DNA of 64,000 nt from DATBVX01 sp963810775 (lineage in GTDB: Bacteria; Pseudomonadota; Gammaproteobacteria; Steroidobacterales; Steroidobacteraceae), in contig CAWEOT010000009.1 of NCBI GenBank assembly GCA_963810775.1, positions 62,001-126,000 of the forward strand, in the 5' to 3' direction. The notes under the pieces were generated by a model, which made no database searches, was not told where the DNA came from, and worked only from the letters and a program-made list of their open reading frames with translations. Positions 8,568 to 17,524 of this stretch are shown one piece after another. Within the stretch, counting starts at the first letter, position 1. Every line of letters starts with the position of its first letter. Position numbers and translations under genes: made by a program.

Positions 8568-9714
8568 CTATTCATACACCATCCACAACGGACCCGGAAA
8601 CAGCCACGAGAGCCCGGTGCGCAGCCGGTCGCGCCAGTTCTGCCAGTTGTGGCCATCGCGAACCTCCTCGTAGCGCACCTCGATGCCCTGGGTGTTGAGG
8701 AGCGGCACGATCGAGCGGTTCTCGTAGATGAGCGATTCATAGATGCCGCAACTCAGGTACATCCGGTCCGCGGGCCTCCCCGGGGCGGCGCGAAACTCGT
8801 TGACGAAGCGGGCGACGGGATCGAAGACCGGCCCGCGGCGATGATGGCCGATATCGGCGAAAGCGAACGAGCCCGACTGCAACAGCAGGCGTCCAAACAA
8901 GCCGGGGTAGCGCCACGCGGTGTGGAGCGAGGCCACAGCGCCGAAGCTTGCCCCCATCAGGCCCCGGCCGGCGGCTTCATCGATCAGCGGGTAATGCGAG
9001 CGCATCAGCGGCAATACTTCCTCGACGAGAAAACGTGCGTGCTCGATATCGCCCGCATACTCCGCCAGGCGATCGCGTGACTGAGTGAGGCAAACAATCA
9101 GCGGCGGAATCTCGAGCCGATGGATCAGGTTGTCGAGCACGGTCTTCAGGTGGGCGAAGCGCAGATAGTCCTCGCCATCGTGCGCGATCACGAGCGGATA
9201 TCGGCGGCTGCGCCGGAACCGTGCCGGAATGTAGGTGAGGAGTTGTTGCTTCGAATCGAGCGCTGCGCTGCTCAGGGTCAGCTCTTCCAATGCTCCGAGC
9301 CGCACCTGTGGATCCGGGAATGTCCACCGCGGGCGCTCGTAGCCGTAGCCCTGGCAGACTGAGTTGGCTCCGAAGGGGTCTGCTGCCTTTACGGGGTTGA
9401 GCGGATCGGTGATCCATTCACTGTCGGGGCCGCGAACGATCTCGAACTTGTATTCGATTCGCGAGTTGGGCAGGCAGATCGATTCGCAACAACCAGAGGT
9501 CCGTGTCCGGTACGCGCTCGAGCTGTTGCGCGGTCGGCAATCCGTATATCCAGCAGCGCAGCAGCACTGTGTCCGCCTCGCCGCGATAAACGAAGGTCAC
9601 TCCGGTCGGGTCGACGATTGGAAAGCGATTCGTCGCGATGAACGCATCGACGGTCTCGGGCTCAGGGCGACCGCTGCCGAGCAGATCACGCAGGCTGGCT
9701 ACCCTGGCGCTCAT
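8568..9714 (-). pseudogene. Enterochelin esterase (Fes)-like hydrolase, frameshifted by a 4-bp tandem duplication
   Basis: Two frames together encode one Fes/IroE-like esterase. The N-terminal frame (9714 to about 9470) gives an immunoglobulin-like domain (FPIVDPTGVTFVYRGEADTV, then WLLRIDLP). The C-terminal frame continues NSRIEYKFEIVRGPDSEWIT, DPLNPVKAADPFGANSVCQG and then the hydrolase, with nucleophile elbow GLMGASFGAV and catalytic His in RDGHNWQNWRD. The join needs removal of one CTGC unit: on the coding strand positions 9477-9470 read CTGCCTGC, where CTGC once restores the frame. As written, the product stops shortly after the N-terminal domain, although a GTG at 9305 could allow translation of the hydrolase alone. 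The start overlaps the upstream stop as ATGA. This is either a real disruption or an assembly error. Confidence 0.75.
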
Positions 9715-10640
9715 GCGGTGCGAATCTCGGCCAGCGCGCCGCTGCGACTCAGCTGCCAGGAAGCGTACGTGCTGGCCAGTCGACCTTCGCGCCAGTGAAC
9801 GAAGGAGCCTTCATCGAGCGTGAGGCAACGCGCCGGCGCGAAACGGCGCACGAACTGAGCCACGCTGTCGTACTCGTGCAACGCAAGGCGGGTCTGTGCC
9901 GAGGGTAGCGGCACAACGCCGCGTGCCAGGCCGAGCCCCGCGTCGAATACCTCCGCAATGCCAGCACCCTGCGGCGGGTGATCGTGAAACAAAACGATGC
10001 GTTCGCTCAACGCCATCGCGCCGGCCGACCAGGCAATTATTGTCTTTCCGGCGAGCAGCCGCTGCAGATCAAAGAGGCGCAATCGGTTCGCAAGCACGGC
10101 GACATGGCCGCCCGCGATCAGTACCGCGGCCGCACCCTGGATGAGGCGGCGCAAGGCCTCGATGTGCGAGACGACGGGTGCGCGCTGCTGCACGCGTAGC
10201 TTGCGACGAAATGCGGCATGTTCGCGTTCGATGCCGCAAAGATGCTCGCGATCGAGCGCGCGCAACACATGCAGCGCGGAACGACGCGCACGCCGAACCA
10301 GTTGTGGATCGCCGTCGCGTTCGAGGAGCTCGCGGGTCGCCGCAACGGCATGAGCGAGGCGCAGACGATACAGGTCCTGCATTTCGCGCAGGCGCGACTG
10401 GCGTGCGCGATATGCGCTCTGCAACTCCGCATCGGTGCCCAGCACCTCTTCGGCGCGTGCATACAACGCCAGGTCCGTGACGGGTGCAGCGACGTGTGCG
10501 CGTAATTCGTCGATCTCCGCTTCCCGTTCCTGCCAGCCGGCCGAGATCGAGACCAGCGGCCCTGCCAGCGACAGCTGGCGTAGCGCGAAAGCGAGGTTAG
10601 GCTCGCGAAACTGCGGGCCGAGGAAGATCACATCCGCCAT
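9711..10640 (-). CDS. Peptidase S51-like (class I glutamine amidotransferase fold) protein
   Basis: This protein of about 309 residues has a long helical middle and a C-terminal Rossmann-like hydrolase part. The segment AAVLIAGGHVAVLANRLRLF followed by IIAWSAGAMALSERIVLFHD is the S51/cyanophycinase-like nucleophile elbow (Ser in WSAGAM). Peptidase S51 members cleave unusual amide bonds such as alpha-aspartyl dipeptides or cyanophycin. The start ADVIFLGPQFREPNLAFAL fits the family, so the ATG at 10640 is chosen; an ATG three codons earlier is also possible. It is the first gene of the ATP-grasp operon and is divergent from the S9 peptidase. An amide ligase and an amide-cleaving enzyme in one operon suggest synthesis and processing of a peptide-like compound. 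Confidence 0.65.
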   Translation of the reverse strand: MADVIFLGPQFREPNLAFALRQLSLAGPLVSISAGWQEREAEIDELRAHVAAPVTDLALYARAEEVLGTDAELQSAYRARQSRLREMQDLYRLRLAHAVAATRELLERDGDPQLVRRARRSALHVLRALDREHLCGIEREHAAFRRKLRVQQRAPVVSHIEALRRLIQGAAAVLIAGGHVAVLANRLRLFDLQRLLAGKTIIAWSAGAMALSERIVLFHDHPPQGAGIAEVFDAGLGLARGVVPLPSAQTRLALHEYDSVAQFVRRFAPARCLTLDEGSFVHWREGRLASTYASWQLSRSGALAEIRTA

Positions 10641-10734
10641 GCGATGCATGATAGCGGACCTGAATTGCCTGTTGTCGTGAACGCGCGTTGGCCCGATCAT
10701 TGCGCCTCCTTCCGCCGCAATCCAGGGTGCCTTC

Positions 10735-12867
10735 GTGACCGCACGCGCGCTTCTTTTTCTGGCCTGTTTACTTTCCGCGGACGTCGCGAGCTCCGCTAAC
10801 GGTGCCTTCGGCCCGGATTCGTTGTTCGACTGGCAGTTCGTCGGTGATCCGCAGATCTCCCCCGACGGACGGCAGATCGTCTACGTGCACGCCCGGGTAG
10901 ATCGCGATCGGGATGACTACGCGCGGGAGCTGTGGATCGCGACCGATGGGAGTTCGCCGCGCGTACTCACGTCCGGCAGCAACGATTCTGCGCCGCGCTG
11001 GTCGCCGGATAGCCGCCGCATCGCCTTCATTTCCGGGCGCACCGAGAAGCGTCAGATCTTCATCCTGGAACTGGCAGGTGGCGAAGCGTGGCAGCTCACG
11101 AGCGACGCGGACGGTGTCGGTGCATTCGCCTGGTCGCCGGACGGCAAGCGCATCGCGTTTACATCGCGAACCGCGCTCGCCGGCGATCCCGGGTATGAAG
11201 ACGAGAAACCAGCGCCGAAGGACAAGGATCATCCGCCTGCCAAGCCACCGTTCGTGACCGAAGATCTCATTTATCGCAACGACGGCGTGCCCGGCTATCG
11301 CACCAGCAAGCGCGCCCAGGTCTGGGTCGTGTCGACGATGGCGGGGCCGAAGCAGGCGGGACAGCGTATTACCAGGACCACGTTCAATGTCGGTGAGCCT
11401 GCATGGTCGGTCGATGGGCGCTCGATCCTGTTCAGCGCCAATGGCCGCCAGGATGCCGACTACGCCGCCGACGACAGCGAGATCTTTGCAGTCGCGAGCG
11501 ACGGGAGCGCGGCACCGCGCGCACTCACCGATCGCCGGGGACCAGATGGGGAGCCGCTGCCGTCGCCGGATGGCAAGTGGATCGCGTTCACTGGTTTTGA
11601 CGAGGCCAACCCGCCACGCAGCAGCACTGTTACCAATCTCTATCTGATGCGCACCGATGGCTCGGACATTCGCGAGCTGGCAGTGGCGCTCGATCGGAGC
11701 GTCGGCGAGACGACGATAAACGATGCCACCGCGCCCGGCGCCAATGGCAGGCGCATGGCGTGGTTCGCGGATTCGCGCAGCCTGCTGGTCGTCGCGGCCG
11801 ATCGCGGCCAGGGGCGTCTGTTCAGTGTCGATGTGGCGAGCGGCAAATACACGGAGCTCAGCCACCTGAAGCAGGGCGAGGTACGCGACTTCAGCCTGAG
11901 TCGCAACGGCACAGTCGCGGCGGCCTTCAATTCATCGGCGCAGCCTACCGAGATCTACCAGTTCGCCGCGTCTGCGATCGACAAGCCCTGGAAACAAGTC
12001 TCATCGCATACCGCAGGGCTGGTGCCCGCCGCTGGGTTTTCGCAGTACGAGGAAATCACCTACAACTCTTTCGATGGACGGCCGATCCAGGGCTGGATCA
12101 TCAAGCCACCTGGATTCGATGCGGGCCGCAAGTACCCGATGATTCTCTACATCCATGGTGGTCCCCACGCGATGTACGGAACCAGCTTCTTCCACGAGTT
12201 CCAGGTGCTGGCGCAATCCGGCTTCGTGATCCTGATCACCAATCCGCGCGGCAGCACCGGCTACGGGGAGGAGTTCGCCAACATCATCCAGTACCGCTAT
12301 CCGGGGGATGACTATCGCGACCTGATGGCTGGAGTCGACCAGATTCTGGAGCGCGGCTACGTCGATGAGAAACGCCTGGGTGTTGCGGGCGGCAGCGGGG
12401 GAGGCCTGCTGACGAGCTGGACCGTCGGGCAGACCGGACGTTTTCAGGCCGCTGTCGTCGAGCGCGCGGTGACCAACTGGTTCAGTTTTGTCGGCACGTC
12501 CGACCTCAATTACTACTTCGTCACGCACTGGTTCCACGACTTCCCCTGGCGTGACAACGCGGATTACCTGGAGCGCTCGCCGCTCTCCCACGTGGACCAG
12601 GTGACGACGCCGGTGCTTGTGATTCACAACGAGCAGGACTATCGCACGGCGCTCGACCAGGGCCTGCAGTTCTACACTGCGCTCAAGATGTTGAAGAAGC
12701 CCGCGAAACTCGCGGTGTTTCCCGACTCCTCGCACGGCATGAGCCGCGAGGGCCGGCCGAGCCAGCGCGTCGCACGCCTGACGCTGATCCGCGATTGGTT
12801 CACCGAGAAGCTGAGCGCGCCGGCAAAGGAAGGCAAGCCGGATGAGCAGACGGCCAAGGCGAAGTGA
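10735..12867 (+). CDS. S9 family prolyl oligopeptidase-like peptidase, exported
   Basis: This 710-residue serine peptidase is probably periplasmic: residues 1-20 form a signal peptide (ALLFLACLLSADVASS). The N-terminal two thirds is a beta-propeller with WD40-like PD40 repeats (QISPDGRQIVYVH, RWSPDSRRIAFIS, AWSPDGKRIAFTS, LPSPDGKWIAFTG). The C-terminal alpha/beta hydrolase domain carries Ser554 in GVAGGSGGGLL, Asp635 in NEQDYRTA and His667 in SSHGMSREG, the expected triad. It would cleave short peptides, likely acylaminoacyl or dipeptidyl-peptidase type. The GTG at 10735 is the only start that keeps a full signal peptide; no strong ribosome site precedes it. The gene converges on phaR with an 11-base gap. 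Confidence 0.88.
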   Translation: MTARALLFLACLLSADVASSANGAFGPDSLFDWQFVGDPQISPDGRQIVYVHARVDRDRDDYARELWIATDGSSPRVLTSGSNDSAPRWSPDSRRIAFISGRTEKRQIFILELAGGEAWQLTSDADGVGAFAWSPDGKRIAFTSRTALAGDPGYEDEKPAPKDKDHPPAKPPFVTEDLIYRNDGVPGYRTSKRAQVWVVSTMAGPKQAGQRITRTTFNVGEPAWSVDGRSILFSANGRQDADYAADDSEIFAVASDGSAAPRALTDRRGPDGEPLPSPDGKWIAFTGFDEANPPRSSTVTNLYLMRTDGSDIRELAVALDRSVGETTINDATAPGANGRRMAWFADSRSLLVVAADRGQGRLFSVDVASGKYTELSHLKQGEVRDFSLSRNGTVAAAFNSSAQPTEIYQFAASAIDKPWKQVSSHTAGLVPAAGFSQYEEITYNSFDGRPIQGWIIKPPGFDAGRKYPMILYIHGGPHAMYGTSFFHEFQVLAQSGFVILITNPRGSTGYGEEFANIIQYRYPGDDYRDLMAGVDQILERGYVDEKRLGVAGGSGGGLLTSWTVGQTGRFQAAVVERAVTNWFSFVGTSDLNYYFVTHWFHDFPWRDNADYLERSPLSHVDQVTTPVLVIHNEQDYRTALDQGLQFYTALKMLKKPAKLAVFPDSSHGMSREGRPSQRVARLTLIRDWFTEKLSAPAKEGKPDEQTAKAK

Positions 12868-12877
12868 CAGTGGTCGA

Positions 12878-13252
12878 CTAGTCGCTGCCGTTGCGCTTGT
12901 GGGCCTCGACGTCACCAACAATTGCAGACGGCGCATTCTGATCGCGCAGGAAACTTGCGACGCTTTCCTGCAGGCAACACGTCATGGCTTCGTGCTTGCC
13001 GTTGCCGTAAACGCGGATGATCGACTCAAGGAATTGCGTCGACAGGATCGGCTGGCCGAACTGCTCCTGCTCGGCGATGACCTGCAACAGGATGAGGCGC
13101 GTGATGTCCGCGCCGGTCTTGTCTTCGACCACGCGGATCTTCTCGCCTTCGATGATCAGGGCACGGATGTCTTCCAGCGTGACGTGTCGGCTCACGGTCG
13201 AATCGTAAAGTCGCCGATTCGCGTACTTCTTGATGGTACGTTCGGACCCCAT
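12878..13252 (-). CDS. phaR: PhaR-type polyhydroxyalkanoate synthesis regulator
   Basis: This 124-residue protein has the N-terminal PHB/PHA accumulation DNA-binding domain: IKKYANRRLYDSTVSRHVTL then EDIRALIIEGEKIRVVEDKT. A short second domain follows (ITRLILLQVIAEQEQFG, LSTQFLESIIRVYGN). PhaR proteins bind DNA and polyhydroxyalkanoate granules and repress phasin and synthesis genes. It is shorter than the classic beta-proteobacterial PhaR (about 180 residues), as is common in gammaproteobacteria. No PHA synthase or phasin gene lies in the window. Convergent with the S9 peptidase; its start faces the first 269-bp repeat about 60 bases away. Confidence 0.85.
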   Translation of the reverse strand: MGSERTIKKYANRRLYDSTVSRHVTLEDIRALIIEGEKIRVVEDKTGADITRLILLQVIAEQEQFGQPILSTQFLESIIRVYGNGKHEAMTCCLQESVASFLRDQNAPSAIVGDVEAHKRNGSD

Positions 13253-13314
13253 GGCGGGCAGTGTACCTGATTGATGCGCCTGAACTTGAGAAGTCGCGGC
13301 GAAGTCAGGACACT

Positions 13315-13583
13315 AGGGCAGCTCTGCACGGGTTTCATGAGGCGCGTTGCGTCGCCAACGGTGCAGATGCTGGGCGCACCGTGCAGCCAATGGTCGATTC
13401 CCTTGGCAAGCGGTGCAACGACGCAGCTGCCCGTTCGCGACGCAACCCGTACGGGACCGGCCTCGGCAAGCTGCTGGCGTCGTTGCGAGTCTTGTCGATA
13501 TTGACATATCGACTGCGCCTCGCGCCTAGCCAGAAGCTTGCGGAGGCACGGTCGCGGCCATGAAACCCGTGCAGAGCTGCCCT
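13315..13583. repeat. 269-bp structured repeat element, copy 1
   Basis: The element begins and ends with perfect 25-bp inverted repeats (13315-13339 and 13559-13583). A second copy of exactly the same length lies at 14677-14945 in the same direction, and the two flank the cysteine synthase gene. Inside are further pairing arms: GCAACGACGC (near 13408) can pair with GCGTCGTTGC (near 13476), and a GGCAAGCT arm can pair with AAGCTTGC nearer the right end. No transposase is encoded; the open frames inside both copies look incidental. A MITE-like mobile repeat or a repeated structured RNA element is the best reading. Confidence 0.8.
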
Positions 13584-13632
13584 GGCCCGCCCAGCCCCCG
13601 CCCGGGGGTACCTACGTGCCCAAGGAGCCACG

Positions 13633-14574
13633 ATGATCTACGACAACATCCTCGGCACCATCGGCAAGACACCGATTGTGCGCATCAACCGGCTTGCTCC
13701 TTCACATGTGACGATGTATGTGAAATGCGAGTTTTTCAACCCGCTGGGGTCGGTCAAGGATCGACTGGCGATCGGAATCATCGAGGATGCGGAACGCCGC
13801 GGGACGATACGTCCCGGGCAGACGGTGGTCGAGGCAACCTCGGGCAACACCGGTATCGCGCTCGCCATGGTGTGCGCCGCGAAGGGTTATCCATTCGTTG
13901 CAACCATGGCCGAGAGCTTCTCGGTCGAGCGGCGCAAGATCATGCGCATGCTCGGCGCGCGTGTGATCCTCACACCGGCTGCCGAACGCGGCTCGGGCAT
14001 GGTGCGCAAGGCCGAGGAACTGGCGAAGAAGCACGGCTGGTTTCTCGCGCGCCAGTTCGAGAATCAGGCCAATCCGGAATACCACCGCAATACGACTGGA
14101 CCGGAAATCCTCAGCGACTTCGCCGGCCAGCGGCTCGATCACTGGGTGACGGGCTGGGGAACGGGCGGAACACTCACCGGTGCAGGCCAGATGATCAAGC
14201 TGGCGCGGCCCGACGTGCGCATCACCGTGAGCGAGCCGGACGGCGCCGCCATGCTCTCGGGACGCGAGTGGAAGCCGCACAAGATCCAGGGCTGGACTCC
14301 GGACTTCATCCCGGCGGTGCTCGATCGCGAAGTTGCCGATGAGATCATTCCGGTGACCGACACGGAAGCGGTCGAGACCGCGCGCTCGCTCTCAAAGAGC
14401 GAAGGGATCTTCTGCGGCATTTCCTCAGGTGCCACGTTTGCCGCTGCGCTCAAGGTTGCGAGCAAGGCCAAGAAGGGGGACGTGATCCTCGCCATGCTCC
14501 CTGATACGGCCGAACGCTATCTGAGTACGGTGCTGTTCGAGAGCATCCCGGACGGAACGGATCCTGAGCCCTGA
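13633..14574 (+). CDS. cysK: Cysteine synthase A family, O-acetylserine sulfhydrylase
   Basis: This 313-residue PLP enzyme makes cysteine from O-acetylserine and sulfide. The PLP lysine is Lys42 in NPLGSVKDRLA, followed by the substrate loop VEATSGNTGIALAMV and the phosphate-binding glycine-rich GWGTGGTLTGAG; the serine near the C terminus that contacts the PLP pyridine lies in CGISSGATFAAAL. Length and motifs fit CysK/CysM; CysK is preferred from overall look, but the two are hard to separate without alignment. The ATG follows a clear AAGGAG. The gene stands alone between two 269-bp repeats, the first ending 49 bases upstream. That raises the possibility that the repeat affects its expression or that the repeats mark a past duplication or insertion. 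Confidence 0.88.
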   Translation: MIYDNILGTIGKTPIVRINRLAPSHVTMYVKCEFFNPLGSVKDRLAIGIIEDAERRGTIRPGQTVVEATSGNTGIALAMVCAAKGYPFVATMAESFSVERRKIMRMLGARVILTPAAERGSGMVRKAEELAKKHGWFLARQFENQANPEYHRNTTGPEILSDFAGQRLDHWVTGWGTGGTLTGAGQMIKLARPDVRITVSEPDGAAMLSGREWKPHKIQGWTPDFIPAVLDREVADEIIPVTDTEAVETARSLSKSEGIFCGISSGATFAAALKVASKAKKGDVILAMLPDTAERYLSTVLFESIPDGTDPEP

Positions 14575-14592
14575 AATCCGCCCGGATTAAGC

Positions 14593-14631
14593 ACTCTTAA
14601 GAGTCCGCGAATCACCCCTCAAGCCGGGGTG
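14593..14631 (+). terminator. Possible cysK terminator region with two small hairpins
   Basis: A perfect 12-bp palindrome ACTCTTAAGAGT (14593-14604) is followed by a hairpin with arms CACCCC (14613-14618) and GGGGTG (14626-14631). There is no T-run, so intrinsic termination is uncertain. Confidence 0.35.
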
Positions 14632-14676
14632 GTGCAGGCTGTCACCACTCCGGATCGCGGCGTTGCAATCCCTGTC

Positions 14677-14945
14677 AGGGCAACTCTGCACCGGTTTCAT
14701 GGAGCGCGTTGCGTCGCCAACGGTGCAGATGCTAGGCGCACCGTGCAGCCGATGGTCAATTCCATTGGCAAGCGGTGCAACGACGCAGCTGCCCGTTCGC
14801 GCCGCAACCCGGACGGGACCGTCCTCGGCAAGCTTCTGGCGTCGTTGCGAGTCTTGTCGATATCGACATATCGACTGCGCCTCGCGCCTAGCCAGAAGCT
14901 TGCGGAGGGACGGTCGCGCCCATGAAACCGGCGCAGAGTTGCCCT
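14677..14945. repeat. 269-bp structured repeat element, copy 2
   Basis: Same length and direction as the copy at 13315-13583, with about 90% identity by eye. Its terminal inverted repeats (14677-14702 and 14920-14945) match at 25 of 26 positions. Relative to copy 1, arm changes at position 7 (G to A) and position 16 (G to C) are matched by complementary changes in the opposite arm. Another inner arm pair, near 14825-14841 (CCTCGGCAAGCTTCTGG) and 14892-14908, pairs better here than in copy 1. The right end falls 16 bases before the mprF start codon, so the element forms most of that gene's leader. Confidence 0.8.
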
Positions 14946-14961
14946 AGGAGACAGCCTTCGA

Positions 14962-17520
14962 ATGAGCAGGCTCAGCTCGGGCCCCGCTCGCGCGGTGCTC
15001 AGCATCGGCGCGCTGATACTCGTCACCATTGCGCTCGAAAAGTCCTTCCATGGCCTGACCTGGGGACACTTGCGCGCGGACATCCACGCGCTCTCGTGGG
15101 GCGCACTGGCCGCAAGCGTCGCGGCGATGGTGGCGAGCTATGCGCTGCTCACTGTCTTCGACTGGCAGGGACTGCGCGCGGTCGGTCGCAAGGTTTCGCG
15201 AATGCGCATGGTCGGCACCGCGTTCATGGCCAACGCGTTGGGCCATTCGCTCGGCTTCGCGTATCTGACCGGTGGCGCTATCCGCCTGAAGGGCTACAGC
15301 GACAGCGGATGCACGCCAGCCGATGTCGGGCAGATCGTGTTTCACACCACGACCGGGTTTCTGTTGGGCGCGTGGGCTTTGGGCGCAATCACCGCAGTGC
15401 TGGTGCCCGGGCAGCTGGCCGCAGTGCTTTGGGGAGGTACAGCGCTGTGGCGCTCTGTCGGGGGCCTCGCGCTCATCGCTCTGATCGCGCTCATGATCTC
15501 CCTGCGGGATGCACCTACGGCGCTCGAGTGGCGCAAGTTTCGCCTGGTCCTTCCGGCACGTCGCGATGCCTGCGTGGCGCTTGTCGTCAGCATCGCCGAG
15601 CTCGCCTGCGCGGCAGCGACTCTCTACTTCCTGTTGCCATCGACAGCTGCGATCAGCTTTCCAAACTTCATCGGCCTGTATCTCGTTGCGATCCTGGCGG
15701 GACTCGTTTCCACGGTGCCCGCAGGGCTCGGCGTGTTCGAGTGGGTGCTGCTGCGCCTGATGCCACAGGTCAATACCAGCGAGCTGCTCGCATCGATCCT
15801 TGTGTACCGCGTCGTGTACTACGTACTGCCGCTCGTCATCGGGATCGCGGCACCAGCCGCGGTCGTGTTCCGCAATCGCAGCCGCACGATCGGCCGATTG
15901 CTGGGCGATGTGACGCCTGCGTTGGCCGCGATCGCTGTTTTCGGAGCGGGCGCCTGGCTGCTGCTCGCGGGCTCGTTGCCGCTGCCGCGCGAGGCACGGG
16001 GCGGTACGCCGCTCGCGCTGCTGGAGGTTTCGCATCTCACCGCGAGCCTGATCGGCGTCGCGCTGCTCGTGCTCGCGCGCGGCATTCAGCAGCGCAATCA
16101 CGGCGCCTGGGTGCTTACTTTTGGCGCATTAGGCGCAGCGGCACTGCTTTCCACCCTACGCAGCGATCCGCCGCTCCTGACCATCATGATGATCGTGCTG
16201 GCACTTGCGCTGTGGATCGGCAGACGCCGTTTTTATCGTCCGGCGGCCCTGTTTGAAGCGCGCTTCTCGTGGATCTGGTGGCGCAACGTCATCGTCGTCG
16301 TCTTCGGCACCGCCTGGCTCATGCTGTTCGCATACCGGCACCTGCCTTATCAGCACCAGCTGCTATGGCAATTCGAAGCAGCGGGCGATGCGCCGCGTGC
16401 ACTGCGTGCGCTCGTCGTCGTGGTCGTGGTGCTCTCGGCACTCGCCTTGCGCGAGCTGTTGCGTCCGGCGCGCGGCACCGAGCCCACGCCTGAGGAACCG
16501 GTTCTCGATGCGCTCAAGCCGATTCTCGAGCGCGCGACTGAAACGCAACCGCTGCTCGCCTACCTGGGCGACAAGGCGATCCTGAGCAGCGCCGATCGAC
16601 GCGGATTCATCATGTACCAGAGTGCGGGTGATTCGCTGATCGCGATGGGCGACCCGGTCGGCGACGTCGCGAGCCGCAATGAGTTGCGCTGGGCATTTCG
16701 CGAGCTGGCGGATCGGCGCGGGCTCAATTGCGTTTTCTACCAGATCGGGAACGAGGACCTGGAGAGATATCTCGATCTCGGGTTGTCACTGGTGAAGCTC
16801 GGCGAGGAGGCGATCGTCGATCTCGACGGCTTCACCCTCGAAGGCAGCTCCCGTGCCAGCCTCCGCGGCGCGCGCAACCGTGCACTGCGCGAAGGCCTGC
16901 GATTCTCCGTGGTGCCGGCCAATGAAATCGAGACGTGGCTGGAGGAGCTCAGAAACATTTCTGATGACTGGCTGCAGGACAAGGCCGGGGCGGAAAAGGG
17001 CTTCTCGTTGGGATACTTTGCGCCCGACTACGTGCGGCGCTTTCCCTGCGCGCTGGTTTTTCGGGGCAAGCAGCCGATCGCGTTCGCGAATTTGTGGCTG
17101 GCGCCGGCGGGCCACGAGTTATCGGTCGACCTGATGAGACAGATGCGTGATGCACCGGCCGGGGTGATGGATTTCCTGCTCATCGAAACGATGCTGTGGG
17201 GAAAAGCACAGGGCTATCACTCGTTCAACCTCGGGATGGCGCCGCTCTCGGGAATGGCGCGCCATCGCCTTGCCTCGCGCTGGCAGCGGCTGCTCGACCT
17301 CATCGCTCGCCGCGGCCAACGCTTCTACAACTTCGAAGGCTTGCGTCGCTACAAGGCAAAATTCGGACCGCATTGGCGACCGCGTTATCTCGCCGCGCCA
17401 GGAGGCCTCGCGCTGCCGCGAGTTCTGCTCGATGTCACGCGCCTGATCGGCAGCGGCATGCGCACGACGCCTGTCACGCGAGCCCCGGGAGCAACCCCGA
17501 ACCATTTGGAAGCCGCGTGA
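14962..17520 (+). CDS. mprF: Bifunctional phosphatidylglycerol lysyltransferase/flippase MprF
   Basis: This is an 852-residue inner-membrane protein. The first 500 or so residues contain about a dozen transmembrane helices forming the flippase part (YLVAILAGLVSTVPAGLGVF is the typical conserved stretch of this UPF0104-like domain). The last 340 residues are the cytoplasmic GNAT-fold DUF2156 synthase part (MGDPVGDVASRNELRWAFRE, LGEEAIVDLDGFTLEGSSRA, then FNLGMAPLSGM). MprF moves lysine from lysyl-tRNA to phosphatidylglycerol and flips the product outward, lowering surface negative charge and giving resistance to cationic peptides and acid. Length matches the family (about 840-870). The stop is followed after four bases by the VirJ/AcvB-like gene, a known partner arrangement. 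Confidence 0.9.
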   Translation: MSRLSSGPARAVLSIGALILVTIALEKSFHGLTWGHLRADIHALSWGALAASVAAMVASYALLTVFDWQGLRAVGRKVSRMRMVGTAFMANALGHSLGFAYLTGGAIRLKGYSDSGCTPADVGQIVFHTTTGFLLGAWALGAITAVLVPGQLAAVLWGGTALWRSVGGLALIALIALMISLRDAPTALEWRKFRLVLPARRDACVALVVSIAELACAAATLYFLLPSTAAISFPNFIGLYLVAILAGLVSTVPAGLGVFEWVLLRLMPQVNTSELLASILVYRVVYYVLPLVIGIAAPAAVVFRNRSRTIGRLLGDVTPALAAIAVFGAGAWLLLAGSLPLPREARGGTPLALLEVSHLTASLIGVALLVLARGIQQRNHGAWVLTFGALGAAALLSTLRSDPPLLTIMMIVLALALWIGRRRFYRPAALFEARFSWIWWRNVIVVVFGTAWLMLFAYRHLPYQHQLLWQFEAAGDAPRALRALVVVVVVLSALALRELLRPARGTEPTPEEPVLDALKPILERATETQPLLAYLGDKAILSSADRRGFIMYQSAGDSLIAMGDPVGDVASRNELRWAFRELADRRGLNCVFYQIGNEDLERYLDLGLSLVKLGEEAIVDLDGFTLEGSSRASLRGARNRALREGLRFSVVPANEIETWLEELRNISDDWLQDKAGAEKGFSLGYFAPDYVRRFPCALVFRGKQPIAFANLWLAPAGHELSVDLMRQMRDAPAGVMDFLLIETMLWGKAQGYHSFNLGMAPLSGMARHRLASRWQRLLDLIARRGQRFYNFEGLRRYKAKFGPHWRPRYLAAPGGLALPRVLLDVTRLIGSGMRTTPVTRAPGATPNHLEAA

Positions 17521-17524
17521 GTTC

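Noticed and set aside
13261..13563. Small open frames inside the 269-bp repeats
   Set aside because: They occur in both copies only because the copies are similar; the two frames begin differently, and pairing structure rather than codon use is conserved.
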